Counted from the stretch's first letter, positions 1-8,674 are shown. The stretch is 64,000 nt of DNA from Neoasaia chiangmaiensis (GCF_002005465.1 NZ_CP014691.1:806001-870000), one strand, 5' to 3'. A program made the numbers and translations. Notes: generated by a model not told the origin, from the letters alone.

Positions 1-1102
1 TGGTGTTGCCATGCATCGGATCGCAGATCCACGTCACTGTCCGCCCGGTGCGTCGAACGGCGTCCAGGAGTGGCGGCAGATGATCGCGAACCTTGCCGGC
101 ACCCATGCGTGAGATCAGCGTGATGCGCCCCGGTTCGTCATGCGGATTGAGGATTTCGAGCAGCTTCTCCAGATCGCCGATGGTCGTCGTCGGCCCGACC
201 TTGATGCCGATCGGATTGCGCACGCCGCGCAGAAATTCGACATGCGCCCCGTCCGGCTGGCGGGTGCGGTCGCCGATCCAGACGAAATGCGCCGAGCAAT
301 CGTACCAGTCGCCGCTCAGGCTATCGACGCGCGTCAGCGCCTGCTCATAGGGCAGCAGCAACGCCTCGTGCGACGTATAGAAATCGGTCTCATTGATCTG
401 CGGCGCACGCTGGTCGAAACCGCACGCTCCCATAAACGACAATGTCTCGTCGATGCGCTGGGCCAGATCGCGGTAACGAGCCGCCAGCGGCGAACGCTCC
501 ACGAAACCAAGGTTCCACCGATGCACCTCGTGCAGGTTGGCATAACCACCCGACGCGAACGCCCGCAGGAGGTTCATAACACCGGCGGACTGGAAATATC
601 CGCTCTCCATACGCGCCGGATCCGGCTCGCGCGCCGTCGGCGTGAATGCCGCACCGTTAATGATATCGCCACGGTAGCAGGGCAACGTCACGCCGTCCTG
701 CGTTTCCGTGTCCGACGAACGTGGCTTGGCATATTGCCCGGCCATGCGCCCGATCTTGATAACTGGCACCTTGGCGGCAAAAGTCAGAACGACGGCCATC
801 TGCAACAACACGCGGAAGGTGTCGCGCACGATATCGGCCGTGAATTCATCGAAGCTTTCGGCGCAGGCACCACCTTGCAACACGAAGGCTTCACCACGCG
901 CGGCCTGCGCCAATTGAGCCTTCAGGCGGCGCGACTCTCCGGCAAAGACAAGCGGAGGATACTGACGCAGACGCTCCTCGACGACATTCAATGCTGCCGC
1001 ATCGCGATAATGCGGCATCTGACGGATCGGATACGACCGCCAGCTCGTCGGCGTCCAGCCGGCTTGCAATACGGGCTCACGATCGGGATTCATCAGTACC
1101 AT
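1..1102 (-). CDS. aroG: Class II 3-deoxy-7-phosphoheptulonate (DAHP) synthase, C-terminus cut by window edge
   Basis: Condenses phosphoenolpyruvate with erythrose 4-phosphate, the first step of the shikimate pathway, in the cytoplasm. The reverse strand encodes 367 codons that run off the left edge; the class II family is usually about 450-480 residues. Family signatures seen in order are WTPTSWR (16-22), PPLVFAGE (49-56), QGGACAESF (76-84, including the metal-binding Cys80), a [16 protein letters not shown] stretch, [21 protein letters not shown] and the start of [11 protein letters not shown] at 1102 is used; an in-frame ATG at 1093 is equally possible. The residue before Cys80 is Ala, where family members I know have Asp (GGDCAE). 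It lies 86 bp downstream of alkB on the same strand. Confidence 0.93.
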   Translation of the reverse strand, partial: MVLMNPDREPVLQAGWTPTSWRSYPIRQMPHYRDAAALNVVEERLRQYPPLVFAGESRRLKAQLAQAARGEAFVLQGGACAESFDEFTADIVRDTFRVLLQMAVVLTFAAKVPVIKIGRMAGQYAKPRSSDTETQDGVTLPCYRGDIINGAAFTPTAREPDPARMESGYFQSAGVMNLLRAFASGGYANLHEVHRWNLGFVERSPLAARYRDLAQRIDETLSFMGACGFDQRAPQINETDFYTSHEALLLPYEQALTRVDSLSGDWYDCSAHFVWIGDRTRQPDGAHVEFLRGVRNPIGIKVGPTTTIGDLEKLLEILNPHDEPGRITLISRMGAGKVRDHLPPLLDAVRRTGRTVTWICDPMHGNT

Positions 1103-1188
1103 TTCCAATCCAAGGCTACGAGGGGCGATGTTTATGCCGGGAAAAACCCTGACAGCCTAGGCCAAACCGCGAGAAATACATATGGTGC

Positions 1189-1830
1189 TCACGTTACCCG
1201 CCGAAATGTCAGGTTGTAGCGATAGCCACCCGTCAAGGCATGGTGCCCAGGCCTGATGGGCGAAACCCCATGGAACGCCAGCCTCGAAGGACCGCCCCAC
1301 ACCACCACGTCGCCATGTTGCAGCACCACGGTCTGCCTCGGCGCATCGCGTGTCAGGCCGCCGAAAAGAAAACGCGCAGGCAGTCCCAGGGATACCGATA
1401 CGATCGGCGCGGCCATCGCCTGCTCGTCGCGGTCCTGATGCAATCCCATGCGCGCACCCGGCACATATCGGTTGATGAGGCAAAGCTGCGGCTCGAAGTT
1501 CTCATAGCCGGCTCGGCACGCCATATCGGCGGCAAGCGCACGCATCACCTCCGGGATCGATGGCCAAGGACCACCTGTCATCGGATCGGCGGAAACGTAG
1601 CGATATCCCTGGCGGTCCGAATGCCACCCCCAAATGCCGCAATTGCTCATTTCCGCGGATAAGGCACGACCGCCAGGCGTGCTCAGGCGCCGCAGCGGTG
1701 CTGATCGCATGACATCCTGCACGGCCGCCCAAAGCCTGTCGGCCGCCGGCAATGCCGCGCCCGGCAGGAATAAGGCACCGTCGGCCAGTGCGACCGGCTG
1801 GCGCAACCTGTCGAACAGATCGCTCATCAT
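1189..1830 (-). CDS. alkB: Alpha-ketoglutarate-dependent DNA repair dioxygenase AlkB
   Basis: Oxidatively removes 1-methyladenine and 3-methylcytosine from DNA, using Fe(II), O2 and 2-oxoglutarate. The open frame continues upstream, but starting at ATG 1830 gives 213 residues with the iron ligands at His131, Asp133 and His187 and the 2-oxoglutarate arginines at Arg204 and Arg210. These are the same numbers as in E. coli AlkB (216 residues), so I favour this start; ATG 1827 directly follows. The motifs are LINRYVPG, GLHQDRDE, LAFHGV and YRYNLTFR. A GGGCGGGA stretch lies upstream as a possible ribosome site. It is divergent from the small exported protein that starts at 1982. No adaptive-response (Ada) gene is next to it. 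Confidence 0.95.
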   Translation of the reverse strand: MMSDLFDRLRQPVALADGALFLPGAALPAADRLWAAVQDVMRSAPLRRLSTPGGRALSAEMSNCGIWGWHSDRQGYRYVSADPMTGGPWPSIPEVMRALAADMACRAGYENFEPQLCLINRYVPGARMGLHQDRDEQAMAAPIVSVSLGLPARFLFGGLTRDAPRQTVVLQHGDVVVWGGPSRLAFHGVSPIRPGHHALTGGYRYNLTFRRVT

Positions 1831-1981
1831 GTTTGATCCCGCCCCAAACCAGCCGTCATTTCCCGCCTCCCCCTTGAACCGGGAAGCCAACATGGCGAAT
1901 ATAACCGGTAAGCGCCTTCTTGCCCTTTGGCTCCGCTTTTTCGGACAGGTCGGAGCACGACAGAACAAGGATCACTCAATA

Positions 1982-2362
1982 ATGGCGATGCTCCGTCACA
2001 GCCTCGTGCTGACAGCCTCACTACTTGCACTTTCCGCGAGCGCCCTCGCCCAGACGGCGACCCAGTTTACCCCGCCGGTCGGCACCCAGTCCCAGAATAA
2101 AGGTAATCCGGGCGTCGAATATCAAGGTCATGGGGAACATTATACCGCCCACGGACGGCATTCGCTGCCCCCGGGCTACCAGGATGCGCCCTCCACGGAG
2201 TTCACACATGGTCCCGATCCGGATCACGAAGCGAACGTGCAGCGCGATGCCGTCACGGGCGCCGATCTGAGCAAGTTCGGCTCGGCCTATCAGGGCAGCA
2301 ACCCGACACAAAGCGGCCAGCTTGGCGATTCCACGGGCAATGGCTGGGTCGCGCCACGGTGA
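1982..2362 (+). CDS. Small exported protein of unknown function
   Basis: Predicted 126-residue protein with a Sec signal peptide: short N-region with Arg, a hydrophobic core of about 14 residues, and an ALAQ cleavage site near residue 24. The mature part is hydrophilic, rich in Gly, Gln, Asn, His and Pro, and has no cysteine. It contains TPPVGTQSQNKGNPGVEYQ and a C-terminal segment with many Gly/Ser/Asn. I recognise no domain. The open frame extends upstream to 1634, but that part is antisense to alkB; ATG 1982 fits the signal peptide and has AAGG 11 bases before it. ATG 1988 is an alternative. Probably periplasmic. Confidence 0.7.
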   Translation: MAMLRHSLVLTASLLALSASALAQTATQFTPPVGTQSQNKGNPGVEYQGHGEHYTAHGRHSLPPGYQDAPSTEFTHGPDPDHEANVQRDAVTGADLSKFGSAYQGSNPTQSGQLGDSTGNGWVAPR

Positions 2363-2427
2363 GTGACGCCGACTGACCAGACCTGACGACAGGATTCGTT
2401 TCGTCGGCCTTATCAATTCAGACAATC

Positions 2428-2458
2428 GGCTCGGGACAATGGAAACCCGAGCCATTTC
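2428..2458 (+). terminator. Hairpin after the small exported protein
   Basis: Perfect 8-bp inverted repeat GGCTCGGG (2428-2435) and CCCGAGCC (2446-2453) with a 10-base loop, followed by ATTTCT. It lies 65 bases after the stop of the exported protein and before the hydrolase gene. The U-tract is poor, so this may be a weak terminator or attenuator. Confidence 0.5.
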
Positions 2459-2514
2459 TACCAGTTCTCCCTGCACGATGCCCGATCCGGGCGCCTTCAG
2501 CCGGAGACCCTGCA

Positions 2515-3345
2515 ATGCCGTTCATCACGACCCGCGATAACGTCAATCTTCACGTCAAGGATACGGGCAACGGACGCCCCGTGTTACTGATTCACGGCTG
2601 GCCCCTGACCGGAGACATGTGGGAATATCAGACACTTGCCCTTCAGGAGGCAGGATATCGGGTCATCACCTATGACCGCCGCGGCTTCGGCCAGTCGAGC
2701 CATCCTATCGGCCCCTACGACTACGATACGCTGGCGGCCGATCTGGCGACGATCATTGAGGAACTCGATCTCACCGATCTCACACTCGTCGGCTTCTCGA
2801 TGGGCGGTGGCGAAGTTGCCCGTTACCTGTCGCGCTATGGTAGCGCCCGCATCGCCGGCGTGGCGCTGATTGCCTCCGTCGTGCCCGGCCTGCTGAAGTC
2901 GGAACACAATCCGGATGGTATCGAGATCGATACTTTCGCCAATATCAAATCGCAGATCCGGAAAGACCGTTTTCACTTTCTTCAGGAATTCGGCCGAACA
3001 TTTTATGGCGTTGGCGTATTGCACAAGCCGGTCAGCGAAGCGCTGCTGAACTGGAGCTTCATCCTCGCGGTCATGGCAAGTCCGATGGCGACGCTTGAGT
3101 GCGTGGACTCATGGAGCCTGACCGACTTCCGGCCCGATCTGGCCGCGTTCAACGTGCCGACCCTTATCATCCACGGGTCCGGCGATGCCACGGTTCCGGC
3201 AGCCGTCAGCGGCAAGCGCGCCGCGAGCCTCCTTCCAAACGCGCATTACATCGAATACGAAGGCGCACCGCACGGACTGTTCGCGACAGTCCCCGACCGG
3301 CTCAATCAGGACCTGCTGGCATTCCTCAACAAGACGGCAATCTGA
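2515..3345 (+). CDS. Alpha/beta hydrolase, non-haem chloroperoxidase-like
   Basis: 276-residue alpha/beta hydrolase of the cofactor-free haloperoxidase/arylesterase group. The catalytic triad is visible as Ser95 in GFSMGGGE, Asp224 in HGSGDATVP and His253 in GAPHGLF; the oxyanion-hole motif is LLIHGWP (24-30). YDRRGFGQS at 53-61 is typical of this group. No signal peptide, so cytoplasmic. The group hydrolyses small esters and can show perhydrolase activity, but the natural substrate cannot be read from sequence. GGAG about 9 bases before the ATG supports the start. It converges on gor, with 3 bases between the two stops. Confidence 0.88.
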   Translation: MPFITTRDNVNLHVKDTGNGRPVLLIHGWPLTGDMWEYQTLALQEAGYRVITYDRRGFGQSSHPIGPYDYDTLAADLATIIEELDLTDLTLVGFSMGGGEVARYLSRYGSARIAGVALIASVVPGLLKSEHNPDGIEIDTFANIKSQIRKDRFHFLQEFGRTFYGVGVLHKPVSEALLNWSFILAVMASPMATLECVDSWSLTDFRPDLAAFNVPTLIIHGSGDATVPAAVSGKRAASLLPNAHYIEYEGAPHGLFATVPDRLNQDLLAFLNKTAI

Positions 3346-3348
3346 CGA

Positions 3349-4746
3349 TCATGCCGGAGGACGGGCCCGCTCGACACGGCGGGTCGGCGTCCGCATCGTG
3401 ACAACCTCTTCGGCAGTTGTCGGATGAATGCCGATCGTCCGGTCGAAGTCACGCTTCGTGAGACCGGCCGTTATGGCAATCGCCAGTCCCTGCATGAGTT
3501 CCGGCGCCGTATCGCCCATCATATGGGCACCCAGAACCACGTCCGTTCCCGCATCCACCACCAGCTTGATGAACGTCTTCCGCGTTCTTCCGGTAATCGT
3601 CTGACGCATCGGTCGGAACTGCGCCGTAAAGATCTCCAGATCGGCTTTCTGGCGAGCCTCTTCTTCCGTCAGGCCGACGGCAGAGAGCGGCTCAAGAAAA
3701 AACACGGCTTTCGGCGTCGTATCGAACGACCAGCTTCTCGCGGATTTCGCGAACAACCGTTCGGCCAGAATGTGTCCCTCGGCGATGGCGGTCGGCGTCA
3801 GGTTATATCGGTCAGTCACATCGCCGATGGCGTAGATGCCCGGCGTTGTGGTCTCCCCATGGTTATTCACCAGCACGCGGCCCGTATCGACCGTCACGCC
3901 CGCTGCCTCGAGACCCAGCGACCCGATATTCGGCTTGCGCCCGGTCGCGAAGAACACGCAATCCGTCTCGATTGCCTCACCGGATTGAAGGCTGACTTTC
4001 AGCGCCCCGCCGTCAAGGCGCTCGATCCCACCCGGTGGCGACCCGGGGTGAAGCGTAATGCCATAGTCAGGGATAAGACCGGCAAGGTTCTGGCGCAGTT
4101 CCTCATCGAAACCGCGCAATGGCAGATCCTGCCGATAGACGAGATCGACCTGCGATCCCAACCCTGCAAAAATGCCGGCGAATTCAACACCGATATAGCC
4201 GCCACCCACAATGCAAATCCGCTCAGGACGGTCAGGCAGATGAAACGCCTGGTCCGAGACGATGGCCAGATCCGCCCCGGGTATCGCCGGTTTGACAGGG
4301 TGTGAACCCGTCGCGATGACGATCTTCTTCGCCCTGATACGCTGCGGCACCGCATCCGGGGCCAGCTCACCCGATCCGATCTCGATCGTCTCGGCGTCCA
4401 GCAGGCGGGCGTGACCGGTAAAGAGTGAAACACCGGCTTTCTCCAGCATCGAAACGTAGATGCTGTTCAGACGCGTGATCTCACGGTCTTTCGCCGCGAT
4501 CAGATGTGCCCAATCATGCTTGCCCGACTGAATGTCCCAGCCAAATGCCTGTGCATCCGCGGACATGCCGCCGTATTCCGCGGCATAGACCATCAGTTTC
4601 TTCGGCACGCAGCCGAGGTTGACGCAGGTTCCACCCCAGTGGCGGCTCTCCGCAATACCCACGCGCGCGCCATGCTGCGCCGCAATCCGTGCGCAACGCA
4701 CGCCGCCGGAGCCCGCACCAATGATGAAAAGGTCGAACTCCTGCAT
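3349..4746 (-). CDS. gor: Glutathione-disulfide reductase
   Basis: NADPH-dependent flavoenzyme that keeps glutathione reduced; 465 residues, normal family length. An FAD Rossmann motif IGAGSGG lies at 9-15, the redox-active pair is Cys41/Cys46 in GGTCVNLGCVPKK, and the second dinucleotide motif is VGGGYIGVEFAG. Arginines in VYRQDLPLRGF are placed to bind the NADPH 2'-phosphate. The C-terminal His441-Glu446 dyad in IGIHPTTAEE is the acid-base pair of disulfide reductases. Cys spacing and the R-bearing loop favour glutathione reductase over lipoamide or mercuric reductase. It follows fpr by 15 bases on the same strand, so the two are probably one transcript. Glutathione synthetase (29360) and glutathione peroxidase (8186) are elsewhere in the window. 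Confidence 0.94.
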   Translation of the reverse strand: MQEFDLFIIGAGSGGVRCARIAAQHGARVGIAESRHWGGTCVNLGCVPKKLMVYAAEYGGMSADAQAFGWDIQSGKHDWAHLIAAKDREITRLNSIYVSMLEKAGVSLFTGHARLLDAETIEIGSGELAPDAVPQRIRAKKIVIATGSHPVKPAIPGADLAIVSDQAFHLPDRPERICIVGGGYIGVEFAGIFAGLGSQVDLVYRQDLPLRGFDEELRQNLAGLIPDYGITLHPGSPPGGIERLDGGALKVSLQSGEAIETDCVFFATGRKPNIGSLGLEAAGVTVDTGRVLVNNHGETTTPGIYAIGDVTDRYNLTPTAIAEGHILAERLFAKSARSWSFDTTPKAVFFLEPLSAVGLTEEEARQKADLEIFTAQFRPMRQTITGRTRKTFIKLVVDAGTDVVLGAHMMGDTAPELMQGLAIAITAGLTKRDFDRTIGIHPTTAEEVVTMRTPTRRVERARPPA

Positions 4747-4761
4747 CGGTCTGGTATCCTC

Positions 4762-5646
4762 TCAGCGTTCCGCGAACGCTTTTTCGACCACGTATGAACC
4801 CTGATTGTTCATGTTGCCTTCTTCGAAGCCCATGGACACCAGAAGGTTTTCGGTATCGGCCAACATTTCCGGCGAACCGCAGATCATGACCCGATCATGT
4901 TCCGGATCGAGCTTCGGCAGGCCGAGATCGGCGAAAATCTTGCCGTTCTCGATCAGCGTGGTGATGCGATCCGTGACGGCGAACTCCTCACGCGTGACAG
5001 CCGGATAGTATTTCAGCTTGGCCGACACGTCCTCCCCCAGGAATTCATGTTCCGGCAATTCATGACGGATATGATTGGAGTAGGCCAGTTCACCGGAGAG
5101 GCGCACGGTGTGGCTCAGCACCACATGCTCGTAACGCTCATAAGCCTCCGGGTCCTTGATCAGGCTCATGAACGGCGCCAGACCCGTGCCCGTCGACAGG
5201 AAATAAAGGTTCCGCCCGGGACGAAGATTGTCCAGCAGCAGCGTGCCCACCGGCTTGCGCCCGACCAGCACCGTATCCCCGACCTTGACGTGACGCAGGC
5301 GCGAGGTCAGCGGCCCCTCTTCCACCGCGATGGAAAGGAACTCGAGTTGCTCCTCGTAATTCGCGGAGGCGAGCGAATAGGCACGCAGCAGCGGCTTGCC
5401 CTCCACCTCGATGCCGATCATCGCGAACTGGCCGTTCTCGAACCGCAGACCCGGATCGCGGGTGCAGGTGAAACTGAACAGACGGTCCGTCCAATGATGC
5501 ACCGACAGAACCTCGCACGCATGCAGGTGGCCATATTCCTTGCTCGGGGGAGCAAGGCGATACTGCCCGGGATGCCCCTCGAACGGGACAAGACCGGTCA
5601 GCGGTGCATCGATGGTTGGCATGGGAAGCGAGATGGTGGCGGACAT
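4762..5646 (-). CDS. fpr: Ferredoxin--NADP(+) reductase
   Basis: FAD enzyme that moves electrons between NADPH and ferredoxin or flavodoxin. The 294 residues include about 35 extra N-terminal ones compared with the usual 257-residue proteobacterial form. The FAD-binding motif RAYS is at 88-91, the NADP motif STGTGLAPF at 151-159, and a CGSPEM nucleotide-site motif follows near 255. The C-terminus VVEKAFAER is the extended tail typical of the alphaproteobacterial subclass. It is the first gene of the fpr-gor unit. The extra N-terminus is in frame with good codon use, but an internal start cannot be excluded. Confidence 0.93.
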   Translation of the reverse strand: MSATISLPMPTIDAPLTGLVPFEGHPGQYRLAPPSKEYGHLHACEVLSVHHWTDRLFSFTCTRDPGLRFENGQFAMIGIEVEGKPLLRAYSLASANYEEQLEFLSIAVEEGPLTSRLRHVKVGDTVLVGRKPVGTLLLDNLRPGRNLYFLSTGTGLAPFMSLIKDPEAYERYEHVVLSHTVRLSGELAYSNHIRHELPEHEFLGEDVSAKLKYYPAVTREEFAVTDRITTLIENGKIFADLGLPKLDPEHDRVMICGSPEMLADTENLLVSMGFEEGNMNNQGSYVVEKAFAER

Positions 5647-5739
5647 GGCGGAACTTTCTCGTCGTGGAAGCGCGGAACCCCGCGCCGGAATGCGGCGGGT
5701 TTTCTAGATCATCCCACCGTCAAATGAAAACCCCTTCGG

Positions 5740-5760
5740 ATTCATGACACGTTATTCATG
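5740..5760 (-). promoter_or_regulatory. Tandem 7-mer direct repeat upstream of fpr
   Basis: ATTCATG occurs at 5740-5746 and again at 5754-5760, a 14-base period, about 95-115 bases upstream of the fpr start and downstream of the divergently unrelated channel gene end. Two spaced direct copies in a promoter-distance position suggest an activator site for fpr. No known regulator consensus is matched with confidence. Confidence 0.3.
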
Positions 5761-5808
5761 TGTAATTCCAGCAAAAGGCAGGATTCCGCTGTGCAACTGA
5801 TCGCCGCC

Positions 5809-6699
5809 CTACAGCCTGCGCCGCCAGAAACGCGGAAGCAGATAAGGTGCGCGCCCGTCATGCCCGAAATAGACACGACGTGCCTCATGGATGCTCAGTT
5901 CACCGAAGATTTCGACGCGGATCGCCAGCCATACCAGGAGAACACCGGCAAATGGTCCAACGATATAGACCCAGAAATTCTGCCATTTATGCGCGAAAAT
6001 CGCCGGCCCGATGCTACGCGCGAGGTTTGTGCTGTCGCCGGAAAGCCAGCTTTCGAACGGATTCATGCAGAAGAACAGCGGGCCGGCCACGAACGCCGTC
6101 AGAAAGCGCAATGGCGGTTTGCCACCGGTATACAGGATACAGCCGACGAGGGTCGCCGTCGCCCCGCATTCTCCCGCCGCCGCACCCAGCGGCGGCGCCA
6201 GCGGATAGGGAAACGTCGCGGCATAGAAATCCGCCCGGCACCATTCACCCCAGAAGGGCCAGATCCATCCCGCCAACGCGACCAGCGCCACGCCGGAGAC
6301 GGCGCCCCCCGTCTGTGCGAGGACATAGCCGAGACAGTCGCGCCAGGTCAGCCGACGAAGCAGCGCGAACGCAACGCTGATCGACGGGCTGAGATGCGCG
6401 CCGGACACGCGGCCGAAGGGCGAAAACGCGGCGATGGTGCTGCTGAATCCAAAGAAGAATCCCTCCAGCGCCGCCAGAAGAGCCGGATGGACGACGAACC
6501 AGCGTCCCGCAGGGCTCATCGTCGCGCCGATGAATACGTTGCTGCTCACCCCGGCGATCATGAGTATCATGGTCGCCGCCCATTCGCAGGCATACAGGCG
6601 GAAATGAAAAGGACGATCCGGGTGCGGCTGGCCGCTCAGCGGCCGATCGTGCGGATGGGGATATTCCTGGTGCGTTTCCGGCAGGACGGCCGTCGTCAT
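5809..6699 (-). CDS. MIP/aquaporin-family channel with both NPA motifs altered
   Basis: 296-residue inner-membrane protein of the major intrinsic protein fold. The two half-helix motifs are recognisable by context: VSGAHLSPSISVAF (98-111) matches the first NPA box and GDSTNLARSIGPA (221-233) the second. Asn-Pro-Ala is replaced by Ser104-Pro105-Ser106 in the first and Asn225-Leu226-Ala227 in the second, while Arg228 of the selectivity filter is kept. There are six hydrophobic segments, a His/Pro-rich N-terminal tail and a basic C-terminal tail. What it conducts (water, glycerol, another small solute, or nothing) cannot be inferred. It lies downstream of a NupC-type transporter on the same strand, 126 bases apart. 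Confidence 0.8.
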   Translation of the reverse strand: MTTAVLPETHQEYPHPHDRPLSGQPHPDRPFHFRLYACEWAATMILMIAGVSSNVFIGATMSPAGRWFVVHPALLAALEGFFFGFSSTIAAFSPFGRVSGAHLSPSISVAFALLRRLTWRDCLGYVLAQTGGAVSGVALVALAGWIWPFWGEWCRADFYAATFPYPLAPPLGAAAGECGATATLVGCILYTGGKPPLRFLTAFVAGPLFFCMNPFESWLSGDSTNLARSIGPAIFAHKWQNFWVYIVGPFAGVLLVWLAIRVEIFGELSIHEARRVYFGHDGRAPYLLPRFWRRRL

Positions 6700-6706
6700 A
6701 GTTCAT

Positions 6707-6740
6707 GCGGCTCCCGGCCGCACGAGGCATGACGTGCGGC
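6707..6740 (-). promoter_or_regulatory. Two mutually exclusive hairpins in the leader of the channel gene
   Basis: Hairpin A pairs GCCGCACG (6717-6724) with CGTGCGGC (6733-6740). Hairpin B pairs GCGGC (6707-6711) with GCCGC (6717-6721). They share bases 6717-6721, so only one can form at a time. In the reverse-strand transcript the loop of hairpin B holds GGGAG, the best ribosome-binding candidate for the ATG at 6699. The arrangement could make translation depend on which hairpin forms; this is inferred from pairing only. Confidence 0.35.
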
Positions 6741-6825
6741 GCAATCGAAAGACTGTTCCAGACCTTATGCCACGGTCGCGACGTGCCGTCGCGTCACGAT
6801 CGTCAGCACCGATGACATGCTTCCC

Positions 6826-8058
6826 TCAGGCCAGAAACATGCCGGCGATCGTCGCGCTCATGGCGTTCGAAAGCGATCCACCCAGAACGCAGCGCACCGC
6901 CATGCGTGCGATTTCGGCGCGTCGCTCCGGCACGATACTGCCAAATGCGCCGATCAGAATGCCGATGCTGGAAAGATTGGAAAAACCGCAAAGCGCGAAT
7001 GAAATGATCGCAATGGTCCGCGGCGGAAGGCCATGCGCATGAATCACCGGGGACAAGCCCACATAGGCCACGAATTCATTGAAGGCCACCTTCTGGCCAA
7101 GGAAACCCGCCGCCACCACGCAGTCATTCCACGGCACGCCGATCAACCATGCCACCGGCGACAGGATAATGCCCAATGCCCGCTGGATGCTCAGGTTTGC
7201 TATGCCGAACCAGCCGCCAGCGCCATGCAGCATGCCATCAAGCAGCGCGATGAGCCCGACGAAGGCGACCAGAACCGCCCCGACCGCAACGGCCACGCGG
7301 GCGCCGCTCAACGCTCCTTCCGCAATGGCATCGAACAGGGTCACGCTATGGAGTTCCGCTTTCGGCATCGCGCCCTCCGTCCCGACGCGCGGCGTGGGAT
7401 ACAGGAGCTTGGCAAAGAGGATACCGCCGGGAATGGCCATGAAGGAGGCAGCAAGCAGATAGGCCATCGGCACGCCGAGCGCCGCATAACCCGCCAGCAC
7501 CGATCCGGCGATGGAAGCCGTCCCCGACGTCATGATCGTGAAAAGCTCGGCATCCGTCATTTCGGCCAGGTAAGGTCGCAAGGCGACCGGCATTTCGCTT
7601 TGCCCAAGAAAGATCGTCAGGACGGCGGAGAACGATTCCAGGGCCGAAGTCCCCAGAACGCGCCTCAGCCCGCCGCCGATGACGCGTGCCAGCGCCTGCA
7701 TCGCGCCCCAGCGATACAACACCGCCATCAGCGCGGAGACATAGATGATGGCCGGCAGCACGCGGAATGCGAAAACAAACCCCTCTCCGCCGAACAGGGC
7801 TTCCATGCGCGGTCCGACCAGCCCCCCGAACAGGAAAGCCGCTCCGGCCTGCCCGTAGCTGAGAACCTGCCCGACGCCGCTTGCCAGCATCTCGAAAGCC
7901 GCGCGGCCCCAGGGGACGAACAGCGCCAGCGCGCCGATGCCGATCTGAATGGCCAGCGCCGGGGCGATCTGCCGCCAGTCGATGGCGCGGCGATCCCTAG
8001 AGAATAAAACGCCGATCGCCATCAACACCGCGATCCCCAGCAATCCACGCCAAACCAT
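6826..8058 (-). CDS. NupC-family concentrative nucleoside transporter
   Basis: 410-residue polytopic inner-membrane protein of the CNT family, which imports nucleosides by cation symport. Characteristic motifs are an FRVLP segment after the first helices, FLGQSEMPVALRPYL, a GTASIAGSVLAGYA segment, KVAFNEFVAY and ALCGFSNLSSIGI. The open frame continues upstream to 8187, but ATG 8058 starts directly before the first hydrophobic helix (WRGLLGIAVLMAIGVLF) and gives normal family length. Divergent from glutathione peroxidase (start 8186). Substrate range (pyrimidine or broad) cannot be set from sequence. Confidence 0.9.
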   Translation of the reverse strand: MVWRGLLGIAVLMAIGVLFSRDRRAIDWRQIAPALAIQIGIGALALFVPWGRAAFEMLASGVGQVLSYGQAGAAFLFGGLVGPRMEALFGGEGFVFAFRVLPAIIYVSALMAVLYRWGAMQALARVIGGGLRRVLGTSALESFSAVLTIFLGQSEMPVALRPYLAEMTDAELFTIMTSGTASIAGSVLAGYAALGVPMAYLLAASFMAIPGGILFAKLLYPTPRVGTEGAMPKAELHSVTLFDAIAEGALSGARVAVAVGAVLVAFVGLIALLDGMLHGAGGWFGIANLSIQRALGIILSPVAWLIGVPWNDCVVAAGFLGQKVAFNEFVAYVGLSPVIHAHGLPPRTIAIISFALCGFSNLSSIGILIGAFGSIVPERRAEIARMAVRCVLGGSLSNAMSATIAGMFLA

Positions 8059-8185
8059 AATCAGACTTCTCCCGAACCGGGCCGGAGTCTGTCGTTGCGC
8101 GTTCGTTCTGTCCAGAGTCGAAACGCGCCCTTGCCTCGGACCGAACCGACGGGCACAAAAAGACCTTGCCAAAAGGACCGAGAAC

Positions 8186-8674
8186 ATGACTGCTGTTTAC
8201 GATTTCACGCTTCCGGCACTGGACGGACGCTCGACGATCGATCTCGGAGCCTATCGCGATAAACCCATCCTGATCGTCAACACAGCCTCCAAATGCGGTT
8301 TCACGCCGCAATATGAAGGCCTGCAGCATATCTGGTCGCATTATGGCAAAGGCGGTCTGGCGGTCGTGGGAATCCCGAGCAATGACTTCGGCAATCAGGA
8401 ACCCGGCGACGCCGCCTCGATTGGCGAAACCTGTTATCGCAATTACGGGGTTGGCTTTCCCGTCGCGGAAAAGGCACATGTCAAGGGCGCGGACGCCATT
8501 CCCTTATTCCACTGGCTTGCGACGCAGGGTGGATTCCTCTCGCGCCCACGGTGGAATTTCTACAAATACATCATCAATCGGCAGGGCAAATTGTCCGCTT
8601 GGTTCACGCCGCTCACCTCTCCCGGCAGCCAGCGATTCACGCGCGAAATTCACCGCGTCATGCTTGACCGTTAA
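8186..8674 (+). CDS. Glutathione peroxidase family (thiol peroxidase)
   Basis: 162-residue peroxidase reducing hydroperoxides with thioredoxin or glutathione. The catalytic tetrad is visible: Cys37 in ASKCGFT, Gln71 in FGNQEPG, and Trp123-Asn124 in PRWNFYKY. The active site uses Cys, not selenocysteine. The common FPCNQF box reads IPSNDF, so the frequent cysteine there is absent; Cys83 is the only other cysteine and might act in resolving, but that is a guess. ATG 8186 follows an AAAAGGA ribosome site by 8 bases; the upstream continuation is antisense to the nupC-like gene leader. Its last 4 bases overlap the end of the convergent DUF4112 gene. Confidence 0.92.
   Translation: MTAVYDFTLPALDGRSTIDLGAYRDKPILIVNTASKCGFTPQYEGLQHIWSHYGKGGLAVVGIPSNDFGNQEPGDAASIGETCYRNYGVGFPVAEKAHVKGADAIPLFHWLATQGGFLSRPRWNFYKYIINRQGKLSAWFTPLTSPGSQRFTREIHRVMLDR

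Noticed and set aside
140-1219. 359-codon forward open frame at the left edge
   Set aside because: The reverse strand carries clear class II DAHP synthase motifs across the same span.
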